This document shows, piece after piece, positions 25,139 through 32,857 of a stretch of 64,000 nucleotides of DNA; the first letter of the stretch is position 1, and the number at the start of each line of letters is the position of its first letter. Position numbers and translations under genes: made by a program. Below the pieces are notes generated by a model. That model saw only the letters and a list, made by a program, of their open reading frames with translations. It was not told where the DNA came from and did not search any database. The stretch is taken from contig NZ_QPQT01000020.1 in assembly GCF_003605125.1 (NCBI RefSeq), forward strand, positions 20,795 to 84,794, in the 5' to 3' direction. The DNA is from Shewanella algidipiscicola. GTDB lineage: Bacteria > Pseudomonadota > Gammaproteobacteria > Enterobacterales > Shewanellaceae.

Positions 25139-26941
25139 ATGTACTCTCGCCTCGCCCCGTGTCTCTTGCTCGTTAGCCTCAGTGCCTGCCAGTTGCAACC
25201 ATCGGCTCCAACAACATCACCATCAGCGGCACATCCTATTGGCGTACCCGCTACAAAAAATGCAACCTCGCAGGAATTACAATCGATTATCGATGACGCC
25301 TGGCAAGTTCGCTTAGACTTTGATCCTGAACTAGCTTACGCATTAGGTGATAGCGCCGCAGCGGGCAAACTGGCTAACTTGTCGCCGCAAGCGTTAGCTT
25401 TGCAGGCTCAACGGCAACAAGCCTTGCTCACACGCTTACAGCAACTCGACAGCGCCGTGCTTACTAAAGATGAGCAGATCAACGCCCAAATCTTGCAGTA
25501 CCAGCTGCAAAACAGTGTCGACATGTACCGCTATCACGATCACTACCTGCCTATTTCAGCAGAAAGCGGTTTTCATGCTTATATCGCCTCGATAGCTAAA
25601 GGACGCTTTGCTCAAGCGCAAGATTACCAAGATTACCTAGCTAAATTGCAGGCACTGCCAAACTACTTTGTCCAGCAAACCTATTGGTTAAAACAGGGAT
25701 TAGCCGCAGGTATCACTCCAGCAAAAGTCGTGTTAACCGGTTTTGAAGACAGCATCAGCGCGTTTATCGTACCAGCTGAACAAAGTGGCTACTTCAAGCC
25801 CTTTACTCAATATCCGGAACACTTTAGCCCACAGCAACAAGCGCAGCTCACAGCCCAAGGTCTCGAGTTGATCCGCAGTTCAGTATTACCCGCCTACCGC
25901 GCCTATTTTGACTTTATGACTCAGGAGTATATTCCCGGTGCCCGCAGCAGCATCGCCGCCAGCGACCTACCCAATGGCAAAGACTTTTATGAAAACCGCG
26001 TGCGTTACTACACCACCTTACCCATGACCGCCGATGAAGTGCATCAGCTTGGCCTTAAAGAGGTCAAACGGATCCGCGCAGAGATGCAAACCATCATCGA
26101 CGATATCGGCTTTGAGGGAGACTTTGATGCTTTTTTGCATTTCCTGCGCACCGATCCGCAGTTTTACCCCCAAACCGCCGAGGAGCTGCTAAAAGAAGCC
26201 GCTTATATTGCTAAGCAAGCCGATGCCATATTGCCACGTTATTTTGGCCAATTACCCAGAATGCCTTACGGCATTCAACAGGTTCCTGCCGAAATTGCGC
26301 CTAAGTACACCACAGGGCGTTACTCGGGTTCGAGCCGAGACGACGAGCCCGGTTACTACTGGGTTAACACCTACGCCTTAGACAAACGCCCTCTGTATGA
26401 GATGGAAGCCTTAACCTTGCATGAAGCTGTGCCGGGACATCATTTGCAGATCTCGCTCAATCAAGAGCTCACATCCTTGCCTAATTTTCGCCGTTACAGC
26501 TATATTTCAGCCTTTGGCGAGGGGTGGGGATTGTATGCTGAGTTTTTAGGTCTAGAGGCAGGCTTTTATCAAGATCCCTACAGTAACTTTGGCCGCTTAA
26601 CCTATGAGATGTGGCGCGCGGCGCGTCTGGTGGTCGACACAGGCATGCACGCCAAAGGCTGGTCTCGCCAGCAAGCCCTCGACTTTATGGCCAGTAACAC
26701 CGCACTGTCGATGCACAATGTCACTACGGAGATCGACCGTTACATCTCATGGCCTGGGCAGGCACTGTCGTACAAGGTGGGGGAACTGACCATTAAACGC
26801 TTACGCCATCAGGCCGAAACGGCGCTTGGACAAGACTTCGATATCCGCGCATTTCACGATGCTGTTTTAGCCAATGGATCAGTACCTATGTCGGTACTCG
26901 AGGCGCAAATAGAGGACTTTATTGCCGCGCAAAAGGGATAA
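25139..26941 (+). CDS. DUF885 family lipoprotein (putative metallopeptidase)
   Basis: A 600-residue exported protein. A lipobox, L14-S15-A16-Cys17, follows a hydrophobic signal (LAPCLLLVSLSAC), so it is a lipoprotein. The body is DUF885: GRFAQAQDYQDYLAKL, FYENRVRYYTTLPMTADE, and the HEAVPGHH motif near residue 430, followed by SYISAFGEGWGLYAEFLG with a conserved downstream Glu; together these look like a gluzincin zinc site. Peptidase activity is likely but the substrate is unknown. ATG at 25139 has GGAAGGA upstream. It is followed by a hairpin and then the convergent flagellar cluster. Confidence 0.88.
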   Translation: MYSRLAPCLLLVSLSACQLQPSAPTTSPSAAHPIGVPATKNATSQELQSIIDDAWQVRLDFDPELAYALGDSAAAGKLANLSPQALALQAQRQQALLTRLQQLDSAVLTKDEQINAQILQYQLQNSVDMYRYHDHYLPISAESGFHAYIASIAKGRFAQAQDYQDYLAKLQALPNYFVQQTYWLKQGLAAGITPAKVVLTGFEDSISAFIVPAEQSGYFKPFTQYPEHFSPQQQAQLTAQGLELIRSSVLPAYRAYFDFMTQEYIPGARSSIAASDLPNGKDFYENRVRYYTTLPMTADEVHQLGLKEVKRIRAEMQTIIDDIGFEGDFDAFLHFLRTDPQFYPQTAEELLKEAAYIAKQADAILPRYFGQLPRMPYGIQQVPAEIAPKYTTGRYSGSSRDDEPGYYWVNTYALDKRPLYEMEALTLHEAVPGHHLQISLNQELTSLPNFRRYSYISAFGEGWGLYAEFLGLEAGFYQDPYSNFGRLTYEMWRAARLVVDTGMHAKGWSRQQALDFMASNTALSMHNVTTEIDRYISWPGQALSYKVGELTIKRLRHQAETALGQDFDIRAFHDAVLANGSVPMSVLEAQIEDFIAAQKG

Positions 26942-26954
26942 TTGAGAACATGAG

Positions 26955-26980
26955 GGTGAGCCTGTATCTGGCTCACCTTT
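26955..26980 (+). terminator. Terminator of the DUF885 gene
   Basis: An 8-bp stem, GGTGAGCC with GGCTCACC, 7-base loop, then TTT. It also marks the boundary with the lateral flagellar cluster. Confidence 0.7.
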
Positions 26981-27005
26981 AATCATTAACTAACCCCGCA
27001 TAGGG

Positions 27006-27293
27006 TTAAATTAAAAAGAAAAAATACACTACCAGTAGAAACGAGACTATGGCACCTATGATCACCGGGTAGATCATATAAGCGTCATTAGCACGCCTAG
27101 CCCTGATACGGCATAAGTTGGTTAAAAATAGGCTGTAGACAAACAACATCACCGAAATAACTGCGCCATAACCAAAGGTGAGCGACTGCATTTTTAACGC
27201 CGTAACGATCAACAACACCCAGTCGAGTAGGATTAAATAAAGAAAGAACTTCTGCAGCTTATTGGTACCTACACGCTTAAAAGATGCTGTCAT
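27006..27293 (-). CDS. Small membrane protein at the end of the stator operon
   Basis: A 95-residue protein with three predicted membrane segments: residues 16-33, 41-60 and 74-94 (the last ends in VVYFFFLI at the C-terminus). The loop between segments 2 and 3 is basic (CRIRARRAND). It starts 8 bp after the PilZ gene, so it is the last gene of the lafT-lafU-PilZ unit. I do not recognise the family. Context suggests a motor-associated or PilZ-associated role, but this is inference. Confidence 0.65.
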   Translation of the reverse strand: MTASFKRVGTNKLQKFFLYLILLDWVLLIVTALKMQSLTFGYGAVISVMLFVYSLFLTNLCRIRARRANDAYMIYPVIIGAIVSFLLVVYFFFLI

Positions 27294-27301
27294 GCTAACC
27301 T

Positions 27302-27748
27302 CTAATTTACAGAACGACGTTTGAGTTGCTGCAATAGCGATAACAACTGCATATTATCGGCCTCAACCCAACGAGCTCCCCAAAATCGAAGCCGCCCCTG
27401 TACTTGATGAGTGCGAGTGATTTCACATAGCAGGCGCTGCTGCTCAAATTGAATATAGAGTTGCTGGCCTATCACTAAATTCATGCTCGCCAGCAGCCCC
27501 ACACCACTTAAACTAAAATCTTTAATACTGGCTGCGCCTAATGACTTGGCGGTCAACCAACCCGGTTCAAATAGGGTGACGGCAACACCGTCGCAAGCCA
27601 AGACGAGCGAAGCACTCGGATTAGGCCGCAGACTAAAGCGCTTATGCTCACGGCGATTATCATGCTCTAGTTCATCAGATATCTGTGAGTCGCTATACCT
27701 ATCCTTGGGTATATCGTCAAAATGAACTAAATCTTCGTACTTAATCAC
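27302..27748 (-). CDS. PilZ-domain protein (c-di-GMP binding) behind stator genes
   Basis: A 148-residue protein. The PilZ signature is complete: R-x-x-x-R within RREHKRFSLR near residue 33 and D-x-S-x-x-G in DFSLSGVGL near residue 77, the residues that bind c-di-GMP. The N-terminal 30 residues are acidic. GTG at 27748 is chosen because AAGGA precedes it by 7 bases and it lies just after lafU; the open frame extends into lafU (27871) but without family resemblance. In other bacteria YcgR-type PilZ proteins brake the flagellar motor; here a simpler PilZ-only protein follows the stator genes. Confidence 0.85.
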   Translation of the reverse strand: MIKYEDLVHFDDIPKDRYSDSQISDELEHDNRREHKRFSLRPNPSASLVLACDGVAVTLFEPGWLTAKSLGAASIKDFSLSGVGLLASMNLVIGQQLYIQFEQQRLLCEITRTHQVQGRLRFWGARWVEADNMQLLSLLQQLKRRSVN

Positions 27749-27764
27749 ACTGCTATCCTTTTCT

Positions 27765-28760
27765 TTACTGCTGGTAGCGGACCCTAGGTTGATTGGCTTT
27801 GGCTTGTTGCTTTGCCTCTTGTACGTCCACTCCTGCATCCAATACTTCTGCAGGCACCCCGACCATGTCACGGATCAGCTGTTCGGTCGATGAGGTTAAG
27901 ATCAGCACTTCAATACGGCGGTTAGCTGCAGCAGCAGGTTCGTCACTGACATAAGGTACCTGATCGGCCATGCCTGTCACTTGAATCACTTGCTGGCGTT
28001 TAACGCCCCCATATTCAAGCACTCGCCGCGCTAACAATGCACGTTTACTGGATAATTCCCAGTTAGTAAATACGGTACCCGCGTAGGGCGTTGAATCGGT
28101 ATGGCCTGAGATCACCATAGCATTGGTGATTTGACCCAATACCGGTCCTAATGCCAACAGTAAGTCTTCAAAATAGGGTTGTATCTTGGCGCTGCCACGG
28201 GTAAACATAAACTGGTCAATATTGTCATGGATTAAAATCCGTATCCCTTGCGGCACCAAGGTAATGGCAATATTATCAGCCATTTCAGAGCTTTGCACTA
28301 CACGATTCAGCTCTCGGGCTAACATAGTTAACTGTGCTTGGGTCTCGTACTGTCCAGGGACCATGGCATTAAGCTCTGGGCCTAACCCCGCATTAGGCTC
28401 ACTTTCTCCCACAGGCACGTTATTGTACGCCGCAGGTCCGGCTTTCTCTGCGCCAGTGCCTTGGGTTGGGATCACCGCTTGCTGCACCGCCATTGAGCCC
28501 TCTAAATCGATCATCGATGAGGCGTCATTCATACTAAACGGATTTATCGGCCCAGTTTCATTCATCTCACCGCGCAGGTATTGCACTATCATGGTGCGCT
28601 CACTTTCATCGGCAATCTGCATGATCCACAGCACCATAAACAAGGCCATCATCGCCAAGGTAAAGTCGGCAAAGGCCACCTTCCAGGCGCCGCCATGACC
28701 ACCGCCACGTTTACTACGCTTACGGCGGTTGATGATGACTGGTTCATTTTTTTGGATCAT
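27765..28760 (-). CDS. lafU: Lateral flagellar stator protein LafU (MotB-like)
   Basis: A 331-residue MotB homologue. The cytoplasmic basic N-terminus (NRRKRSKRGGGHGGAWKVAF) leads into one membrane helix with the ion-binding Asp32 (ADFTLAMMALFMVLWIMQI). A periplasmic plug and linker follow, then an OmpA-like peptidoglycan-binding domain (VISGHTDSTPYAG, NWELSSKRALLARRVLE, NRRIEVLIL). With LafT it forms the ion-conducting stator. Proton use is inferred from the laf family. It overlaps lafT by one base (ATGA). Confidence 0.95.
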   Translation of the reverse strand: MIQKNEPVIINRRKRSKRGGGHGGAWKVAFADFTLAMMALFMVLWIMQIADESERTMIVQYLRGEMNETGPINPFSMNDASSMIDLEGSMAVQQAVIPTQGTGAEKAGPAAYNNVPVGESEPNAGLGPELNAMVPGQYETQAQLTMLARELNRVVQSSEMADNIAITLVPQGIRILIHDNIDQFMFTRGSAKIQPYFEDLLLALGPVLGQITNAMVISGHTDSTPYAGTVFTNWELSSKRALLARRVLEYGGVKRQQVIQVTGMADQVPYVSDEPAAAANRRIEVLILTSSTEQLIRDMVGVPAEVLDAGVDVQEAKQQAKANQPRVRYQQ

Positions 28761-29617
28761 CAGTTTTTCTGCTCCTCCATCCAGCGCTCAAGCTCGATGA
28801 ATGATGGTCGACTTTCACTCTGGATCTGTTTACGACCGGCATCGATCGCCATCATAGGGGGTTTACCCTTGACAAAAGCGGTCAAAATGGCGGCCACACA
28901 TCGCAGTTGAGCCGACTTACGATCAACCAGATGCTCCAACGCTTTTGATAGAGGATCAAAAAAGCAGTAACAGGCAAAAATCCCGATAAAAGTACCCACC
29001 AAGGCGGCGGCGACTTTCACACCAATCATAGTAATGGGGCCATCGATGGCCGACATGGTAATGATAATCCCCAGTACCGCGGCCAAGATACCGAAACCTG
29101 GCATCGCCTCGCCCACTTTATGTAAGGCTTCTGATGGGCGTAACCTGTCTTCTTCGATGCGGTGGATCTCCTCTTCGAGTAGGTGCTCGAGATCATGAGG
29201 CGATATTTTACCAATCGACTGTATACGTAAATTATCGATAAGAAATTGCAATACATCGGGATGCTTTAACACGGCGGGATACATCAAAAATAGCGAACTG
29301 GCCTGCGGATTTTCAATATGCTCGTCTAAAACTTTAAGCCCTTGCATCTGAATTTGAGACATTAAGACCCCCATCAAACCAAACAGCTGCGGATACAGCT
29401 CAGGGTCTTCCTGCTCTTTGGTAAACAGCTCTTTAATTTGCTCAATCATTTCGATTAAGACGGGCTTAGGGTTGGCTATCACAATCGCACCGATACCCGC
29501 GCCAAAAATAATCAAAATTTCAGCAGGCTGCCATAAGGATCTCAGCGTGCCACCTGCCCATAAATAGCCGCCAAATACAGAGAACAGGATGATCAGTAAC
29601 CCAATTAATTTACTCAT
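28760..29617 (-). CDS. lafT: Lateral flagellar stator protein LafT (MotA-like)
   Basis: A 285-residue MotA homologue with four membrane segments (residues 1-22, 34-50, and a pair around 170-220). The cytoplasmic loop carries charged residues that contact FliG (HLLEEEIHRIEEDRLRPSEAL), and the conserved motif GEAMPGFGILAAVLGIIITM begins segment 3. It works with LafU to turn ion flow into torque on the lateral rotor. It lies 26 bp after lafS in the late operon. Confidence 0.95.
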   Translation of the reverse strand: MSKLIGLLIILFSVFGGYLWAGGTLRSLWQPAEILIIFGAGIGAIVIANPKPVLIEMIEQIKELFTKEQEDPELYPQLFGLMGVLMSQIQMQGLKVLDEHIENPQASSLFLMYPAVLKHPDVLQFLIDNLRIQSIGKISPHDLEHLLEEEIHRIEEDRLRPSEALHKVGEAMPGFGILAAVLGIIITMSAIDGPITMIGVKVAAALVGTFIGIFACYCFFDPLSKALEHLVDRKSAQLRCVAAILTAFVKGKPPMMAIDAGRKQIQSESRPSFIELERWMEEQKN

Positions 29618-29643
29618 TACGCTTTACTTACTCCGAATAACTT

Positions 29644-30357
29644 TTATTGCTGCAGTACGCCTTTCAGCTGTGCCACGGCTAATTTATGCAGCTGACAAAT
29701 ACGGGTCTCGGTTAACCCCAAGGTCGCGGCAATCTCTTTCAAATTGAGCTCATGTTGATAGTAAAGCGACAGGATTAGCTGTTCTCTTTCATTTAATTTT
29801 GCCATGGCTTTGATTAATGTCTTTTTGAGGATAAATTGGTCGACACTATTACCCCCAGCAATGGGGTCGTTACCTAGACTCAACATCTCATCAAGACTCT
29901 TCATGATCTCAGCTTGCGAGGCATAAAGACGTTCACGATAGGCTTCGTGGCTCAACCCCATCTCGGCGGCCACTTCCAGATCTTTAGGTTCTCGTCCAAG
30001 ACGACGGCTCAACGTACGTACCACATCATTTAGCTCATGGGCCTGCTGCCTCACCGGACGCGGACGCCAGTCTTGACGGCGCAACTCATCCAATATCGCA
30101 CCACGGATGCGCTGGCCAGCAAAAGAGATAAAACCGTTGTCATACTCTCCCGGATAACGCCGAGACGACTCCAGCAGCGCCATCATGCCAATCTGCTCCA
30201 TATCTTCTATGGCCAACATGGCACCGCAATGGCTGCGTAACTGAGATACGGCGCGTTTTACCAAAGGTAAATACTGGCGCATTAGCTGCGCTTCACTCAT
30301 GCGCTGCTGTGGCTCATCGCACACTTGTTGGTAGGCTAGCTGCCCGTCAGTATTCAT
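29644..30357 (-). CDS. lafS: Lateral flagellar sigma-28 factor LafS (FliA-like)
   Basis: A 237-residue sigma-70 family factor of the FliA class. Region 2 is seen in MRQYLPLVKRAVSQL, AIEDMEQIGMMALLESSRRY and FISFAGQRIRGAILDELRRQDW. Region 3 is in LGREPKDLEVAAEMG, and region 4 in AMAKLNEREQLILSLYYQHELNLKEIAATLGLTETRICQLH. It directs transcription of lafA and other late genes and is held back by FlgM (46333-46620). ATG at 30357 is chosen, since the longer frame overlaps fliL without homology. Confidence 0.95.
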   Translation of the reverse strand: MNTDGQLAYQQVCDEPQQRMSEAQLMRQYLPLVKRAVSQLRSHCGAMLAIEDMEQIGMMALLESSRRYPGEYDNGFISFAGQRIRGAILDELRRQDWRPRPVRQQAHELNDVVRTLSRRLGREPKDLEVAAEMGLSHEAYRERLYASQAEIMKSLDEMLSLGNDPIAGGNSVDQFILKKTLIKAMAKLNEREQLILSLYYQHELNLKEIAATLGLTETRICQLHKLAVAQLKGVLQQ

Positions 30358-30367
30358 TGTCGACCCT

Positions 30368-30826
30368 TTACTGGAGCACCATACGGGTGAAGAGCACTTC
30401 GTCGATATCCGACTGAAAATCATTTTCAGACAATACCTTCACTATCATCACTAAGGCTTCAGACTGTAGGCTTTCGAGTTGATCTCGATCATTTAACTCT
30501 TGAAATGTTTTGCGCGAAAACATCTTCATTAATGAGTTACGGATCACTGGATCGGCCTCGAGTAACACGCTTTCGAGTAGCGGGTTGTGGCTCTTTACCG
30601 TCATCTCAAGCAACATATAGTGAGGGTACTTATCGCCCGGGATAGACATGATAAATTTTTCTAATGGATAGTATTTCGCGACCTTTACCGGCTCTTCTTC
30701 AGGTTGTAGATAGGGTTTAGTTAACTCAGGACCTTGCCAACCCAACCATAAAGCACCTGCGGTCCATCCAAGGAAAACACAGATAATGGCTAAACTTTTA
30801 ACTACACTCGATTTCGCTAGTGCCAT
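30368..30826 (-). CDS. lafF: Lateral FliL-like basal body protein LafF
   Basis: A 152-residue protein with one N-terminal membrane helix (residues 9-29) and a periplasmic FliL domain (KYYPLEKFIMSIPGDKYPHYMLLEMTVKS, ...LSENDFQSDIDEVLFTRMVLQ). FliL surrounds and supports the stator. It lies between the hook-length gene and lafS, as in the V. parahaemolyticus laf operon. Identification rests on this layout and position. Confidence 0.85.
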   Translation of the reverse strand: MALAKSSVVKSLAIICVFLGWTAGALWLGWQGPELTKPYLQPEEEPVKVAKYYPLEKFIMSIPGDKYPHYMLLEMTVKSHNPLLESVLLEADPVIRNSLMKMFSRKTFQELNDRDQLESLQSEALVMIVKVLSENDFQSDIDEVLFTRMVLQ

Positions 30827-30841
30827 GCAATTACTCCGGCA

Positions 30842-32179
30842 TTACGCCAATAAATTCAATTGATGCTGGTGCAATTGCGCCGACATCTCAGTTTCGGTAC
30901 TAGGCTCAAAATCACGCCCATTGATGCTTGGGGTGTTTAAGCCTGCGCTCTGTTGTTGTCGCTGCTGCTCGCCGCCACTGCCATTTTGGCCAATATCTAA
31001 CTCAATGTGACCGCCATGGTCTTGAGCTAAATCATTGCGTAGTCGTTCAAGCCCAGTTAATAACGCCTCACGTACTGCCGGATTGACCGCATGCATTTGA
31101 ATATGAAGACGATCGCCATCGAGGCGAATATTTAGCTCAACTTTACCAAGCTCGGGAGGATCGAGGCGTAATTCGGCGTGTTTAATGCGTTGATCAATCT
31201 GAAAACGCAGCTGTTCACGCATCGGGGTCAGCATCTCATGTGCCTGCTGAGCAACACTGGCCTGTGGGCTAACCGATACAGGCCCCCACTGACTCACATT
31301 GGCCCCTTGCCGACCCGCTTGCTGCGTGGCCTGACTAGCAATATCCAACGCCTCTCCATGACGAAGCTCGGCCATTACAGGCAACAAACTGGGGTCGCTG
31401 CGTAGCGTAGTCACGCCAGTTGCAGGCAAAGCACTCGTGTTTGACGCTAGGTTCATGTTGGCTAGTGGCATAAACTCGGCCCCAGGGCCACCACCTTTAA
31501 CCAGCGACGCCGGTAATGCCACGCCGCCATTGTCCACAGCCGTCACTGTGTGGGCCTGATTCTGGTTGGCCAACGTACCGACTGGGATACTGATTGCCGT
31601 TTTCATAGGATTGACCAAAGTCGCCAAGGCGTTGGCCTGTGTGGCGCTATCGCTGCCCGCTGCGGCGAACCGCATTACCATATCGCTGCCGCCGTCAGCC
31701 ATGGCGGTTGAAAATCCCAACTGCGCCGCATAAGGGCTTGCCGTGGTGACAACACTGGCCAATGGTGCACTGTGTGGGGACAGCAACTCAGGATTAAGCT
31801 GGCCGCTGTAGCTCACATTGGCTGATGCCATATTCACAGGGGTCATGCTCACTGCAGCCATGCTGGCTGGGGCCATACTCACAGAGCTCATGCTAACTGC
31901 CGCCGCGATCTCTGAGGCCATGCTAGCTGAACTCATCTCGCCCATAAACATAGGATCGTCGCTCAACTCATGAGCTAATGCCTGCTCAAGCATGGTTAAA
32001 GCGATGTCAGTTTGCTCACCTTGCGCTAGCGTACCCTTATCGGTAGGCAATAAGGCAAACTGCGGCATCTCCTCGCGCTCTGACATGTTAGCCGATGACG
32101 TGTTAGCCGTAACACTCGCCGCCTTACCACTCGCCTCGGCCGCAACGGGTCGCGCCATTATAAAATCAGATATCATCAA
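30842..32179 (-). CDS. lafE: Lateral hook-length control protein LafE (FliK-like)
   Basis: A 445-residue FliK homologue. The N-terminal ~300 residues are low-complexity (A, S, M, Q-rich), as for the secreted ruler part. The C-terminal Flg_hook domain is clear at about residues 325-410 (RIKHAELRLDPPELGKVELNI, LHIQMHAVNPAVREALLTGLERLRNDLA). It sets hook length and triggers the export switch in FlhB. Residues 82-122 hold a five-residue repeat ending in S-M (listed separately). The start overlaps lafD by 14 bp. Confidence 0.9.
   Translation of the reverse strand: MMISDFIMARPVAAEASGKAASVTANTSSANMSEREEMPQFALLPTDKGTLAQGEQTDIALTMLEQALAHELSDDPMFMGEMSSASMASEIAAAVSMSSVSMAPASMAAVSMTPVNMASANVSYSGQLNPELLSPHSAPLASVVTTASPYAAQLGFSTAMADGGSDMVMRFAAAGSDSATQANALATLVNPMKTAISIPVGTLANQNQAHTVTAVDNGGVALPASLVKGGGPGAEFMPLANMNLASNTSALPATGVTTLRSDPSLLPVMAELRHGEALDIASQATQQAGRQGANVSQWGPVSVSPQASVAQQAHEMLTPMREQLRFQIDQRIKHAELRLDPPELGKVELNIRLDGDRLHIQMHAVNPAVREALLTGLERLRNDLAQDHGGHIELDIGQNGSGGEQQRQQQSAGLNTPSINGRDFEPSTETEMSAQLHQHQLNLLA
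31814..31936 (-). repeat. Degenerate 15-bp tandem repeat in lafE
   Basis: A 15-bp period is visible, each unit carrying CAT on the plus strand (for example CATGCTCACTGCAGC, CATGCTGGCTGGGGC, CATACTCACAGAGCT, CATGCTAACTGCCGC), coding for five-residue units with Met at residues 82, 87, 97, 102, 107, 112 and 117. Change in copy number would keep the frame and change the length of the ruler. Confidence 0.75.
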
Positions 32180-32492
32180 CAGCTCCGCTGCTTAGGGTTA
32201 ATTGATAGGCCGCAAGTCCCGGCTGTTGCTGTTTAAAGCGTTGCATCTCTACACTGAGTTCATCGCGCGCCATCTCCAATTCACGCAAGACTTGAGCATG
32301 GATCTGCCCTAGAGCTGCACGGGCTTGTCGTTGTGCCTCGCTGCTCGCCGTACCCGCCTTGGTCAACGCCCTGATTAGCGTGGCATTGACCCGAGTCACC
32401 TTCTCCCAATCGCCTTGGTCCGCATACTGACGTAACGCTACGCCAAAGCGGTGCCACTGCTCAATTGAGATTGGCCCATCCTTCTCTGACAT
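32166..32492 (-). CDS. lafD: Lateral FliT-like chaperone LafD
   Basis: A 108-residue, mostly helical protein (WHRFGVALRQYADQGDWEKV, AQRQARAALGQIHAQVLRELEMARDEL). FliT-type chaperones hold the cap protein FliD before export. Sequence similarity within this family is low, so the call depends strongly on its place after fliS (lafC) and before fliK (lafE), the order of the V. parahaemolyticus laf operon. It overlaps both neighbours (32 bp with lafC, 14 bp with lafE). Confidence 0.75.
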   Translation of the reverse strand: MSEKDGPISIEQWHRFGVALRQYADQGDWEKVTRVNATLIRALTKAGTASSEAQRQARAALGQIHAQVLRELEMARDELSVEMQRFKQQQPGLAAYQLTLSSGAVDDI

Positions 32493-32841
32493 TGGTAATA
32501 ACCTCGGTTACTGGCTGGAGCGCTTCGGCGCTGTTCTCGACACTGGCACTGATTAATTGACGACTGCAGTAGTCATACAGGCGATTTAGGCTAGTGGCAA
32601 TTTCACCGCCGTTTTCGAGATCCAGCATGGAGTCAAGACCATGAACAATATTGAGACACTTATTGATGCTAATACCCTTAGCCTCAAAACGTTTTCGCTC
32701 CATGTGGCCTGCGGCGCGCTCTAGCTCCTCAAGCAAGCCCTCCAGTAACATACGAACCATATCGTGGGGGTTCGCAGCGGCAACGCGGGCATCTAAAGAG
32801 GCTTGCTGATACGCATTAAAGGGATCGTGCTCATTTAACAT
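32461..32841 (-). CDS. lafC: Lateral flagellin chaperone LafC (FliS-like)
   Basis: A 126-residue FliS homologue. NAYQQASLDARVAAANPHDMVRMLLEGLLEELERA and KGISINKCLNIVHGLDSMLDLENGGEIA are the conserved FliS segments; LNRLYDYCSRQLISASVENS is the last helix pair. It binds the C-terminus of LafA flagellin and stops it polymerising before export. It starts 16 bp after lafB. Confidence 0.93.
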   Translation of the reverse strand: MLNEHDPFNAYQQASLDARVAAANPHDMVRMLLEGLLEELERAAGHMERKRFEAKGISINKCLNIVHGLDSMLDLENGGEIATSLNRLYDYCSRQLISASVENSAEALQPVTEVITNVREGWANLN

Positions 32842-32857
32842 TTATACTGTTTTCCTT

